The position numbers were made by a program, and so were the translations under genes. From contig DAINRO010000009.1 in assembly GCA_036741795.1 (NCBI GenBank), positions 1 through 46,503 on the forward strand: a DNA stretch of 46,503 nucleotides. The letters run 5' to 3'. This document shows positions 1 to 8,293 of the stretch, piece after piece. The first letter of the stretch is position 1, and each line of letters starts with the position of its first letter. The stretch is from DATKKM01 sp036741795. GTDB lineage: Bacteria > Chloroflexota > Dehalococcoidia > SM23-28-2 > RBG-16-64-32. A model generated the notes under the pieces. It ran no database searches. It saw only the letters and a program-made list of their open reading frames with translations, and was not told the origin of the DNA.

Positions 1-55
1 GAGCGCCTGGTTTGGGGCCAGGAGGTCCCCGGTTCGAATCCGGGCACCCCGACCA
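1..55 (+). tRNA. tRNA-Pro (anticodon TGG), 3' part
   Basis: The visible part has an anticodon stem CCTGG/CCAGG around the 7-base loop TTTGGGG (anticodon TGG, proline). It is followed by a 5-base variable loop, a T arm CCCGG-TTCGAAT-CCGGG, the 3' acceptor strand CACCCCG, a discriminator A and an encoded CCA. The D arm and 5' acceptor strand lie before the window, so the gene is truncated by the window edge. Confidence 0.93.
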
Positions 56-122
56 ATTTAGTGGTGAGTGGTGAGTTGAAAGTGTTGAGTGAGAATCACC
101 ACGGATCCCCTCCCCCCACCAG

Positions 123-140
123 ATCCTGTTGCGACAGGAT
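123..140. other. perfect 7-bp inverted repeat between tRNA and lipoprotein gene
   Basis: ATCCTGT and ACAGGAT flank the 4-base loop TGCG. No T-run follows on either strand, so it is not a typical intrinsic terminator. It lies downstream of both the tRNA and the convergent lipoprotein gene and may protect 3' ends. The function is unknown. Confidence 0.4.
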
Positions 141-180
141 GACAGCCTACCAGGTCGTTCGCTAGCGCTTTTGCTGCGGA

Positions 181-807
181 CTACGGGTGGGCTATGTCGA
201 GGACGACGCGGTAAGGGTCCTCAAGGGTGGTTACGCGGAAGTCCAGCTCTTCGGGGAGACCGATGCCCCAGGTCACGTAGCCTTCGAAGTCTCCGGCCAT
301 CTCCATCTCGGAAACCGAGTCGAGGCCGGGTGTGATCTCGCGCGGTCCGGTGTAAGTGCTGTTACCGGCGTCGTCGTGTGCCTGGGCGGTATTGAAGACG
401 ACCTTGAGGAAGGCGGCGCCTTCGATGTCGACGGGTTCGCCTGACCCGTCCTGGACGATCGGGGGTTCGACGTACTCGATGGCATAGCCGGGGAGGTTGT
501 CCTCGAAGTCGAAGGCGATTCGGTCAAAGTCTTCATGGCAGGCGTATCGAACATCAGTGAGGGTGGCTAGTGGCGGGACGGCCGGCGCCGGACCCTCGAC
601 AGGATCGGTACCGCCCTTGAACGCAGGTGTTGGCTCGGTGGAATCGGGGTCGGCGCAGGCATCAGGTTCTGCTGTGGCGATGGCTGTACTGGTGGCGGGC
701 GCCGAGGTGGCAGCATCGGGGACATCCGCTTCGTCGTTGTCATCTCCGCAGGCGATCCCGAGCGGGATGAGGGCAGCTAGTAAGGCGAGCGCGAGTGGCT
801 TCTTCAT
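181..807 (-). CDS. AMIN-like domain lipoprotein
   Basis: This is a 208-residue predicted lipoprotein. It has a basic start (MKKP), a hydrophobic stretch and a lipobox ending at C20 (PLGIAC), followed by an acidic and Ala/Thr/Pro-rich linker to about residue 75. The C-terminal half (about 80-206) resembles the AMIN-like domain of actinobacterial and Chloroflexota lipoproteins: a beta-rich fold with a ...FDRIAFDF... strand near its start and a closing strand PYRVVLDIAHP. AMIN-type domains are associated with cell-envelope or glycan localisation, but no enzymatic residues are visible. The gene converges with the tRNA. The domain call is from pattern recognition; the precise ligand is unknown. 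Confidence 0.8.
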   Translation of the reverse strand: MKKPLALALLAALIPLGIACGDDNDEADVPDAATSAPATSTAIATAEPDACADPDSTEPTPAFKGGTDPVEGPAPAVPPLATLTDVRYACHEDFDRIAFDFEDNLPGYAIEYVEPPIVQDGSGEPVDIEGAAFLKVVFNTAQAHDDAGNSTYTGPREITPGLDSVSEMEMAGDFEGYVTWGIGLPEELDFRVTTLEDPYRVVLDIAHP

Positions 808-874
808 GGCCTTACTAACGCCATAGCGTGGACGAAAGTAACGGGGCGTCAGCTTGCCGGGGCGGTGGGGCGGA

Positions 875-1120
875 CTACTCGACGACGGCGGTCAGGCTGT
901 TTCCGAAGTTGATCGCAACGTCTGCGCTCTGGCGCGCAGGCTTCGCGATCGACTGGTGAGTATCGTCCGAGAGGCCCTCGCTCAGGTAGGTATCTACCTG
1001 CTCGACTCGGCTCTCCCAGGCTGTCTCGCCAGGGTTTCGGGCGTCGGCCTGATCGTCGGTCGTCGTGACGTAGAAGAGAGCGCCGGCGGCCACGACAGCC
1101 ACTACCAGTAATTTGTTCAT
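875..1120 (-). CDS. small exported or membrane-anchored hypothetical protein
   Basis: About 81 residues, with an N-terminal hydrophobic helix (NKLLVVAVVAAGALFYV) that looks like a signal anchor, then a polar helical tail. ATG at 1120 is taken as the start; GTG at 1126, two codons earlier, is the alternative. A longer reading of another minus-strand frame and a plus-strand frame also cover this stretch, but only this frame gives a coherent signal segment plus soluble tail. No family is recognised. It is divergent from the small membrane protein at 1208, so the 1121-1207 gap should contain promoters for both. Confidence 0.55.
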   Translation of the reverse strand: MNKLLVVAVVAAGALFYVTTTDDQADARNPGETAWESRVEQVDTYLSEGLSDDTHQSIAKPARQSADVAINFGNSLTAVVE

Positions 1121-1207
1121 GGCCACATTGTCCGACGGCAGCCTCGCCGGACTCTCGCCAGTGGAAGGTTAAGGAACGGGTAGCCACGGTCCATACGTGC
1201 GGATAGC

Positions 1208-1483
1208 ATGATTTACGTGACTGAGGACGACGAAGGTAAAGAACTAGTGGATGGGTTTGAGGACCCCGACGTGGGGATGGTCCTGGTCCGGCAGGTGCCT
1301 CTGGGTATCGTTTTCCTGCGGATCGTGATCGTGACGCTTATGAGCTTTTCGGCGGCTGCGGGCATCTTCCTGCTGGTGGCTGGTGCGTGGCCGCTCACCC
1401 TGATCTGCGTCGCCCTGACGCTCGTCTTCATGTTCCTAATGTTCTTCGTAGAGAGCTTCGCCGCGCCGGAAGAAGGTTCATAA
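1208..1483 (+). CDS. small two-helix membrane protein
   Basis: A 91-residue protein with an acidic N-terminal 20 residues, then two adjacent hydrophobic segments (about residues 32-58 and 60-82) separated by a Trp-Pro turn, and a short acidic tail. It looks like an integral membrane hairpin. The family is not recognised. It lies about 50 bases upstream of tatA on the same strand, so co-transcription is plausible, but nothing in the sequence ties it to Tat export. Confidence 0.6.
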   Translation: MIYVTEDDEGKELVDGFEDPDVGMVLVRQVPLGIVFLRIVIVTLMSFSAAAGIFLLVAGAWPLTLICVALTLVFMFLMFFVESFAAPEEGS

Positions 1484-1534
1484 CCTTGGTTGTTGGCACA
1501 TCGCGCCAGTGCTATCCTTGAACCGAGTAGAGAA

Positions 1535-1747
1535 ATGCCGTTTGGACTGGGTGCGCCCGAACTCCTGATCATCCTGGCGATCGTCGTCGTGCTATTCGGT
1601 GCAACGAGGATCGGCGACATTGGCAAGGGCCTTGGACGCGGCATCAAGGAATTCCGCAAAGAAATAAAGGACGAGTCCAAAGAGGAAGAGGAGAAGGAAG
1701 CGGCGGTCGTTAGCTCGACAACGGATGAGGCGAGCAAGCCCCAGTAG
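1535..1747 (+). CDS. tatA: Sec-independent protein translocase TatA
   Basis: With ATG 1535 as start the protein has 70 residues, usual for TatA. It has a short N-terminus (MPFGLGAPE), one transmembrane helix (LLIILAIVVVLFG), the conserved FG hinge, then an amphipathic helix (IGDIGKGLGRGIKEFRKEI) and a charged, disordered tail. TatA oligomers form the pore of the twin-arginine translocase that exports folded proteins. An upstream in-frame extension to 1490 adds 15 residues without TatA character and was rejected. No tatC is in the window. A strong hairpin terminator follows directly. Confidence 0.95.
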   Translation: MPFGLGAPELLIILAIVVVLFGATRIGDIGKGLGRGIKEFRKEIKDESKEEEEKEAAVVSSTTDEASKPQ

Positions 1748-1768
1748 AAACCCGATGGAAACGAAAAA

Positions 1769-1792
1769 GCCCGCCGATGGCGGGCCTTTTTT
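1769..1792. terminator. bidirectional intrinsic terminator
   Basis: GCCCGCC (1769-1775) and GGCGGGC (1779-1785) form a 7-bp GC stem with a 3-base loop. A T-run follows on the plus strand, and the preceding A-run gives a T-run on the minus strand. It sits between the convergent tatA and the cyclophilin gene and can end both transcripts. Confidence 0.92.
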
Positions 1793-1806
1793 CTTACCGA
1801 ACTAAC

Positions 1807-2592
1807 CTACTCGACGGTGATGTTCTCAATGATGAGGGCGTCATCAAAGTCGTCGACGCAGGTGTCTGTGGGCTGATTGAGGGCGGAGCAGATCTCCAGG
1901 TTTGAGAGATCCTGGAGGATTTCCGTGCCCGTGATCACGTTTCCGATGATCGTCTCCTTGCCATTTACCCGTTCGTCTGGCGCGTAGTAGATGCGGAACT
2001 GACTACCGTGGACACGATCCGGCTGCGTAATCGCAGGCACCGCTACCGTCCACTGCTCGTGAACGGTGGCTGTCGCCTCCAGGGGAAGATTGTAGCCTGG
2101 GTCACCGAAGCCCGTGCAGGTCTGATCCGATTCGGGAGAACAATTGGGGTCGCCACCCTGGGCGATGGTCCCCTTGTTGACGTAGAAGAGGGCGGTGTCA
2201 TCGTAGAAGTTCTTCGCGGCGAGGAAGGCGAAGCTGTTTACGGCCTCTGGCGCGTCCGTCGCCAACTGGATGCGGATCTCACCCTTGTTGGTCTGCAACA
2301 CCGCCGTATGCGGCTGAGTGGCATCAATGACAGGTAGCGGACCTGCGAACTGGGGAACGCGGGGCGTGGCGGTGGGGCTACCAGTCTGGTCGATGATCGG
2401 CGCCGGCTCCGGATCCGAAGTAGCACCGACGCCGAGGCCGACGGCGGCCATGGAGGCGATCATCGTGATGATGAACACCACGTAGAATGCCTTGACGTTG
2501 AATATGAGATTTACGGGGAACGGCAGCTTCGATTTGCGCGGTCCGGGATACTCCGCGGGTGCACTTCTTCGCCGTCTTCGTTGTTTAGCCAA
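1807..2592 (-). CDS. membrane-anchored cyclophilin-type PPIase-like protein
   Basis: 261 residues. A strongly basic cytoplasmic start (KQRRRRR) is followed by one transmembrane helix (about 30-55), a Pro/Thr linker and a cyclophilin fold from about residue 92. Visible family marks include a GEIRIQL strand, APEAVNSF, FYDDT, QGGDP and SQFRIYY. In the usual FHR motif the sequence reads LFY, so the catalytic arginine appears replaced by tyrosine; isomerase activity may be weak and the domain may act as a chaperone. The start is TTG 2592, chosen because a GAGGTG ribosome-binding site lies about 9 bases upstream. The topology places the domain outside the membrane, where it could help fold exported proteins. 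Confidence 0.88.
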   Translation of the reverse strand: MAKQRRRRRSAPAEYPGPRKSKLPFPVNLIFNVKAFYVVFIITMIASMAAVGLGVGATSDPEPAPIIDQTGSPTATPRVPQFAGPLPVIDATQPHTAVLQTNKGEIRIQLATDAPEAVNSFAFLAAKNFYDDTALFYVNKGTIAQGGDPNCSPESDQTCTGFGDPGYNLPLEATATVHEQWTVAVPAITQPDRVHGSQFRIYYAPDERVNGKETIIGNVITGTEILQDLSNLEICSALNQPTDTCVDDFDDALIIENITVE

Positions 2593-2830
2593 TTCTACTT
2601 CACCTCTTGTGGATAACCTGGGTCAGCATAACAAAGCGCTTTTGTAGCGGACAGCCTTGAACTGACACCCCGACGCCCGGGTTGCACTGTCACTAACAAC
2701 AGGGCGCTGGCAGATGTTCCGGACAGTTACTGATCGTTCACCAGAGTTACGAGTCAGGTGCGTGTAACAGTTCCATAACATTTGCCATCTCAATAGCCAA
2801 CAATCACCGCCGTAGATGGGGGCCAAAGAA

Positions 2831-3106
2831 ATGCCACGTAGCATCAGCACACAGAACGGTGACAACCACTCCTGGGCGGACCTCAGCGGCCGCTGGTTCT
2901 TTGCCTGGCGCATGGCCGCGGCGTGCGAGGGTGCCCTCAACGAAGTTTCCACTGTCCGGAAGAAGCAGCGCGACCCGGAGAGGGTGGAGGCGCTGGAAAC
3001 TGTGAGCACGCTCCTGGAGCGCGAACTCCAGCGATGGATACGGCGCGGCGAAGCGCTCGACATGATCGTTGACCACCTGCCCAAGCGTGCGCGGCAGGTT
3101 GCCTGA
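2831..3106 (+). CDS. small helical hypothetical protein
   Basis: 91 residues from ATG 2831, chosen because GGGGG lies 8 bases upstream; ATG 2816 is a possible earlier start. The predicted protein is mostly helical, with an aromatic/basic segment (WFFAWRMAAACEGAL) and a long charged helix (about 40-80) of coiled-coil type. No signal peptide or known domain is recognised. It converges with the MaoC gene, with 8 bases between the ends. An antisense frame also covers the area but lacks amphipathic structure. Confidence 0.6.
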   Translation: MPRSISTQNGDNHSWADLSGRWFFAWRMAAACEGALNEVSTVRKKQRDPERVEALETVSTLLERELQRWIRRGEALDMIVDHLPKRARQVA

Positions 3107-3114
3107 GACCGAAC

Positions 3115-3981
3115 CTAGCGTTCCAGGGCTGAAGCCGTTCCGACGGTCACCTTCGTACCGTCGGCCTTCTCGCACCAGACCTTCAAGTTAGTCCGCTGCG
3201 ACGCGCCTTCCGGCGTCTGACTGATCGCCGTACCGCCGGCCAGTACCGTTTCTCCCTGCCACAGCACGTTGACCAGATTGACGTTCATCCGCCCACCCGC
3301 GATCCACCCCTCACCGTAGCGAGTGGTCATCATCTCCGAGATAAAGCAGAGCGACATCATTCCCTGGACGACGACGTCCGGGAATCCGAGACGGCGAGCC
3401 TCCTCGACATCGTTGTGATAGTTCTTGCCGGGCGAGAAGAGTTTGCACATTTCGATCGTCACTTCTTTGCGAGGCCCGCTGATCTCCTCGAGCACGACTT
3501 CCTCAGCGTCGTCGAACTTACGGTCGGGGCGCTTCTCGCGGTCCTTGTCGATAACTGTGCGATCGGTGTTGGACTGATCGACGAGGAAGCTCTGGTGAGT
3601 GCGGCCGCGGAGTAGCAGGCGACCGTCCGGTGCGAAGGTACCAACCTCCATCACGACGTACTCCCGGTCCCGCTTGAAGTAGCGGTCGATGACCTGGCGC
3701 CTGGAGAGCACAGTTTCCCCAACGAGCACCGGGTGGAACAGCTCCCACTCCTGGCGGGCGTGAAGATTGCCGAAGTAGCTCAGGTACCAGTCAACCGTGT
3801 GGTAGCACTCCGAATGGAGGAGGAGTGGGGGCGCGACCGGCCCACCGAATGGCGATTTGCCGGAGTACCAGGGGTTCTGGTCCTCCACGGAAGCCGCGTA
3901 ATGGGTGACGAGATCGGGGGTGATCTCGATTTCCCGTTCGCCAAAGAATTGCCCGACTGGGCTTTTTGCCGTGGTTGTCAT
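3115..3981 (-). CDS. MaoC-like / FAS1-type double hot-dog dehydratase
   Basis: 288 residues with two consecutive hot-dog folds. The N-terminal half (about 10-145) has the MaoC_dehydrat_N pattern, including PFGGPVAPPLLLHSE. The C-terminal half (about 165-288) has DVVVQGMMSLCFISEMM and a long beta strand region. Proteins of this type hydrate enoyl-CoA or act on mesaconyl-type CoA thioesters; the substrate cannot be told from sequence. ATG 3981 is used because GAGGACGAA lies just upstream; an in-frame start at 4026 would overlap the upstream TolB-like gene. The upstream lipoprotein gene ends 7 bases before this start, so the two may share a transcript although no functional link is obvious. Confidence 0.85.
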   Translation of the reverse strand: MTTTAKSPVGQFFGEREIEITPDLVTHYAASVEDQNPWYSGKSPFGGPVAPPLLLHSECYHTVDWYLSYFGNLHARQEWELFHPVLVGETVLSRRQVIDRYFKRDREYVVMEVGTFAPDGRLLLRGRTHQSFLVDQSNTDRTVIDKDREKRPDRKFDDAEEVVLEEISGPRKEVTIEMCKLFSPGKNYHNDVEEARRLGFPDVVVQGMMSLCFISEMMTTRYGEGWIAGGRMNVNLVNVLWQGETVLAGGTAISQTPEGASQRTNLKVWCEKADGTKVTVGTASALER

Positions 3982-3988
3982 TTCGTCC

Positions 3989-5155
3989 TCACTCTGTCGA
4001 ACTGGCGGCCGCTGGCTCCTCGTCATTCGTCAGACGGGTAAACGATGTCCCGTCAGGGCTTATCACGTAGATATCCCGTCGCCCGTTGCGAAACGATGAG
4101 AAGGCTATCGTACTACCATCAGGAGACCAGGCGGGTCCCGCCTCAACCCCCTCGTCGGTGGTGAGCCGGCGTTGGCCGGTCCCATCGGCGTTGGCCACGT
4201 AGAGCTCGCTGTTGAGGTCGCGGCGAGAAATGAAAGAGAGGCGCGTCCCGTCCGGCGCCCATGCCGGCGTCTTGTCCTCGCGGGCAGAATCGGTGACCTG
4301 GACAAGGTCAGAGTAGCCGACATCGGTGACGAAGACTTCAGGGCTCTTCTCGCGTTCAGAGATGAACGCCAGGCGGTTGGAGTCAGACGCCCAGCGCGGA
4401 TCCGTGTCGTTCAAGGGCCGCACCGTGATATTCGCCCGGTTGGAAAGGTCCTGATCCATGACCCATATGTCGAATTCGCCATTGCGTTCAGCTTCGTAGG
4501 CGATCCTCCTCCCATCGGGTGACCACGACGGCCGGAATTCATCTTCGGATCCATCAGTTACCTGGCGCTCATTGCTCCCGTCCGAATCCATCATGAATAT
4601 GTCGAAGTTTCCATTGCGGTTGCTGCCATAGAGAATCTTCGACCCGTCGGCAGAAATGGCATACGGGAAGTCGACTCCCTCGCGGTTCGTAAGGCGCCGG
4701 ATGTCGCTGCCGTTTGTCGCCATGGAATAGATCTCGCCATTGCCGTCACGCTGGGAGTAGAAAGCCAGGCGCTCTCCGTCCGGGAACCAGAGTGGGAAGG
4801 CGTCCGCACCCGCCAGGTCGGTTAGTTGCGTGAGACCGGTGCCGTCCGCCTGCATCAGGTAGATGTCGACGTCGTCGTCGGCGTTCGTCAGATTGAACAT
4901 ACGGTCACTGTAGAAGGCGATCTGAGAGCCGCCGGGCGACCAGATGGGACTGCTGTCCCAGGGGAGGACGGTCGCCAACTCGAAGGGTTTGCCCTCCTCC
5001 AACTGGAGGCGGATTGTGTAGTCACCGTTCTTGCGCGAAATGAACGCCATTCGGTTCGCCGGGGACTCGTCGTCTTCACCGCAAGCCATCGTGGAGGCGA
5101 TCAGCAGCACAAGGGCGATCAACACAAGAACCCTGCCGGAGGCGAGTAGCGTCAT
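3989..5155 (-). CDS. TolB-like PD40 beta-propeller lipoprotein
   Basis: 388 residues. A signal segment ends in a lipobox (STMAC, Cys at 25), followed by seven WSPDG-type PD40 repeats such as PIWSPGG, PLWFPDG, PSWSPDG, PAWAPDG and PAWSPDG. This predicts a six- or seven-bladed propeller outside the membrane. TolB-type propellers usually bind proteins or small ligands rather than catalyse. ATG 5155 is preferred because it overlaps the stop of the upstream propeller gene as ATGA, which suggests translational coupling; a start at 5176 is also in frame. No pal, tolA or other Tol genes are nearby, so a Tol-Pal role is unlikely. Confidence 0.88.
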   Translation of the reverse strand: MTLLASGRVLVLIALVLLIASTMACGEDDESPANRMAFISRKNGDYTIRLQLEEGKPFELATVLPWDSSPIWSPGGSQIAFYSDRMFNLTNADDDVDIYLMQADGTGLTQLTDLAGADAFPLWFPDGERLAFYSQRDGNGEIYSMATNGSDIRRLTNREGVDFPYAISADGSKILYGSNRNGNFDIFMMDSDGSNERQVTDGSEDEFRPSWSPDGRRIAYEAERNGEFDIWVMDQDLSNRANITVRPLNDTDPRWASDSNRLAFISEREKSPEVFVTDVGYSDLVQVTDSAREDKTPAWAPDGTRLSFISRRDLNSELYVANADGTGQRRLTTDEGVEAGPAWSPDGSTIAFSSFRNGRRDIYVISPDGTSFTRLTNDEEPAAASSTE

Positions 5156-7098
5156 TGTTGTCCGCCGGGTCGCCAACGAGGGCCTACCTCGGATGTGTCA
5201 GGTGCGTCAGTTAGTTGGGTAAGGCCGGTCCCATCAGGATTGACCACGTGTATCTCGGGGCTTCCGGAACGATCGCTTACGAACGCGATCCTGCTACCAT
5301 CGGCAGACCAGGTCGGCGCGGAGTCCGAAGCGGGATGGGAGATGACCGGGCTAGCGCCCGTGCCATCTCCGGATGCGACCAAAATGTCGCCATCCGAAAC
5401 GAAAGCAACGCGGCTACCATCCGGGGAGAAGCTGAGATCGGAGTCGTCGCCCGGCGTATCAACGAGTGTCGCGGGTGCCGCGCCGTCCAGGCGAGAGGCA
5501 AGTATGACCCGCCTTCCGTCAGCCCCCAGTTGTTCCCAGGCGAGCCGTCCGTCCGGGGCCCAAACCGGAGCAAAGTCCGCCTCAGGCGTGGACGAGGCCC
5601 GTGATATGTCTCCTGACTGAACATTGACAACGAGGATGTCGGTCGTCTCCGCTGCGGTGTTGACGTTGACCGCAGACACATAAGCAATCCGGGTGCCATC
5701 GGGCGACCAAACGGGCGATGTATCCGAGCCGGGATTGACAGTCAACCGTCGCTGATCGGATCCGTCAATGCGGGCAAGGTAGATTTCAGCATCTCCGTCC
5801 CGGGTCGACTCGAACGCGACTTGTTGGCCATCGGGTGACCACTCAGGATTCGTGTCACCGCCTATGCTGCCGATGACTTTCCGCTGCTGCGTCCCATCAA
5901 GGTTCATGACGTAAATTGAAGGTCGTCCATCCCTGCGGGTCTCGAAGACGACTTGCTGGCCGTCTGGCGACCACGATGGTGAATGATCAGAGTTGGGGCG
6001 GTCCGTCAGCAAGGTCGTAGGAGAGCCGCTCTCAGCCACCAGTTCGATCGTTAGGCGCCCGCTGCGGCTCGATGTAAACACTATCGATGAGCCGTCCGGC
6101 GACCAGGCAGGGGATACGAATGCGGTGTTCCGGCGATCGGTGAGACGCTGCACTCCGGATCCATCGACGTTGGCCCTGAAGACCTGCCGTCCTCCATCCC
6201 GGTCAGATGAAAACGTGAGCCGCGAGCCGTCCGGAGACCAGTCGGGGTCCGCTTCTTCCGATGTGGACGGACTAACGGCCCTGATCCCGCTGCCATCGAT
6301 CCCTGCCACGTACATATCTGCGTTGCCGCCCCGATCAGATATGAACGCGATCTGGTTGCCACCGGGAGACCAGTCTGGTGCGATGTCCGTGCGGGGACTT
6401 GTGATCACGGGCCGTTGATTGGATCCATCGGCGTTCATCATCCAGATGTCGTAGTTGCCGTTGCGGGCCGACTCGAAGACCAACTGGCCGCCATCTGGGG
6501 ACCACGATGGGAAGCTATCGGCCGCCGGATCGTTGGTGAGGCGGACCTGGTTTGATCCGTCGACGTTCATCACGTAGATCTCGGCGTTGCCGTCTCGGTC
6601 CGAGACGAAGGCGATTCGGGCACCATCAGGCGACCACGCTGCGAATCCGTCGCTGGACGCCTCGAAGGTGACGCGACGCTGGTCGGAGCCATCCGCGTTC
6701 ATGATGAAGATATCGGCTGCGCCATGCCGCGTGGAATTGAATGCGAGGCGCCGCGAATCAGGGGACCATGTCGCGTAGCTGTTGCCGTACGCACCTGCGG
6801 CGGAGAGGATCTCGAACCCACTCCCGAATTCGTTAACGGCCTGTATCTCGCTCTGCCGATCGCCCTCGGATACGAACACGAGCGATTGAGCGCCGAATGG
6901 TGTGCCCGTTGGGAGGGGAGATGGGGTCTCCTCCTGGGTGATCTCGCTCTCCCCGCAGGCAACAAGGAATACCATGAGGAACCCAACGACCAGCGGCAGG
7001 GTTTTGCCGGGTATGGTGGGCGTCCAAGGAGTCGGTCTGTCCGGAACGTGGCCCAAGAGAGTAATCCCGATTCTGGATACGCAACGTATAACCGTCAA
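5152..7098 (-). CDS. large TolB-like PD40 double-propeller lipoprotein
   Basis: Up to 648 residues with about thirteen WSPDG-type motifs, enough for two consecutive TolB-like propellers. The lipobox VFLVAC (Cys 48 in the long reading) lies after a 30-residue N-terminus that is unusually long for a signal peptide, so the true start may be the TTG near codon 15. After the Cys comes an acidic/Pro linker. Repeats contain NADGS and IYVMN strands typical of Chloroflexota surface PD40 proteins. It overlaps the next propeller gene by 4 bases (ATGA). It is divergent from the ABC permease, with about 67 bases between them. Confidence 0.88.
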   Translation of the reverse strand: MTVIRCVSRIGITLLGHVPDRPTPWTPTIPGKTLPLVVGFLMVFLVACGESEITQEETPSPLPTGTPFGAQSLVFVSEGDRQSEIQAVNEFGSGFEILSAAGAYGNSYATWSPDSRRLAFNSTRHGAADIFIMNADGSDQRRVTFEASSDGFAAWSPDGARIAFVSDRDGNAEIYVMNVDGSNQVRLTNDPAADSFPSWSPDGGQLVFESARNGNYDIWMMNADGSNQRPVITSPRTDIAPDWSPGGNQIAFISDRGGNADMYVAGIDGSGIRAVSPSTSEEADPDWSPDGSRLTFSSDRDGGRQVFRANVDGSGVQRLTDRRNTAFVSPAWSPDGSSIVFTSSRSGRLTIELVAESGSPTTLLTDRPNSDHSPSWSPDGQQVVFETRRDGRPSIYVMNLDGTQQRKVIGSIGGDTNPEWSPDGQQVAFESTRDGDAEIYLARIDGSDQRRLTVNPGSDTSPVWSPDGTRIAYVSAVNVNTAAETTDILVVNVQSGDISRASSTPEADFAPVWAPDGRLAWEQLGADGRRVILASRLDGAAPATLVDTPGDDSDLSFSPDGSRVAFVSDGDILVASGDGTGASPVISHPASDSAPTWSADGSRIAFVSDRSGSPEIHVVNPDGTGLTQLTDAPDTSEVGPRWRPGGQQ

Positions 7099-7165
7099 GG
7101 TTCATCCGAACCGATTGCCAGTCAATGAACGACGCCCGTAAACTCGACTTCACGGATCGCCCCTG

Positions 7166-8293
7166 ATGCTTCTGGTCGCCCGAAAGAACCTGTTCTCAGA
7201 ACGGACACGTCTCGCAATATCTGTGGGGGGTGTAGCCCTTTCCGTCTTTTTGATTGGAATCCTGCTCGCGCTGTTCCGCGGGTGGAGCCAGCAGGTGGGT
7301 TCGTTCGTCGAGGACGTGCCGGCGGACCTCTGGGTGGCGAGCGACGGCACTACCGACTTCGCGGCGGCTGGATCGATTCTGCCCGATAGCCTTGCCGTGC
7401 AGTTCGAGTTTGCGCCGGACGTCGAGACCGTTGGATCGCTGATCGTACGACCGCTCGAGGTCTCGAAGGCCGGGGACGACCCCGACGATACGTTCGACCT
7501 GCAACTCGTGGGATACGAACCGCGGAAGGGGTTGGGTGGCCCTATCGAGATGGTGGAGGGGAAGAGCCCACCAGGCCCTGGCGAGATCATCATCGACGAG
7601 GAGATGCAGGAGCGGTACGACGTTAACATCGGCGATCGGATACAACGCGGCACGAAGGCGCTGACGGTGGTAGGCGTTTCGCGCGGAGGCGATTTCATCT
7701 ACACACAGGTGGGGTTTACCGACGTCGACACGGCAGCGGACTTTTTGGACCTCGACCCAGTGAGTCAGCGGACCTTTTTTGTAGTCAAGCTCACTGAAGG
7801 CGCAGACGTGGAGAATGTCGCGAAGCGACTCAGACTGGTGACGCCCCAGGTGGAGTTCGTAGAGGGCGATGACTTCGCCCAGGAAACGCGCGACCGGATC
7901 ATGGGAAACGTGCTGCCGATCCTCATTGTCGTCCTCATCGTTGCGTTCATCGTGGGCCTCGCTGTGGCGGGCCTGACGATCTACACGGCGACGATCGAAA
8001 AGTCGCGCGAGTACGGAATCCTCAAGGCAGAAGGGTTCACAAACCCCTACCTCTATCGGGTCGTCTTCGAGCAGAGTTTGGTCACGGGCATCCTCGGCTT
8101 CTTGTTCGGCGCCGGCCTGACCATTTTCATGGCACCCTTCGCCCAGGACCAGGTGCCACAGTTCGTCGTTTACGTTCGATGGCAAGACATCCTGGCGATT
8201 GCCGGCGTCACACTCCTAATGGCGCTGCTGGCAGCCTACATCCCAATTAGAAGGTTGACGAGCATTGATCCAGTCTCCGTCTTCAAGGGCTGA
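7166..8293 (+). CDS. MacB/FtsX-type ABC transporter permease
   Basis: 375 residues. An N-terminal transmembrane helix (about 15-37) is followed by an extracytoplasmic MacB-PCD-like region of about 200 residues and three C-terminal helices (about 247-277, 298-322, 337-361) that form the FtsX domain. The chain ends in PIRRLTSIDPVSVFKG, a typical end for this family. These type VII ABC proteins do mechanotransmission or lipoprotein/peptide export rather than classical import. The downstream ATPase gene starts inside this gene, 29 bases before its stop, so the pair is a coupled operon. The substrate is unknown. Confidence 0.92.
   Translation: MLLVARKNLFSERTRLAISVGGVALSVFLIGILLALFRGWSQQVGSFVEDVPADLWVASDGTTDFAAAGSILPDSLAVQFEFAPDVETVGSLIVRPLEVSKAGDDPDDTFDLQLVGYEPRKGLGGPIEMVEGKSPPGPGEIIIDEEMQERYDVNIGDRIQRGTKALTVVGVSRGGDFIYTQVGFTDVDTAADFLDLDPVSQRTFFVVKLTEGADVENVAKRLRLVTPQVEFVEGDDFAQETRDRIMGNVLPILIVVLIVAFIVGLAVAGLTIYTATIEKSREYGILKAEGFTNPYLYRVVFEQSLVTGILGFLFGAGLTIFMAPFAQDQVPQFVVYVRWQDILAIAGVTLLMALLAAYIPIRRLTSIDPVSVFKG

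Noticed and set aside
3989..7098. Tol-Pal system
   Set aside because: Only TolB-like propellers occur, with no tolQ, tolR, tolA or pal.
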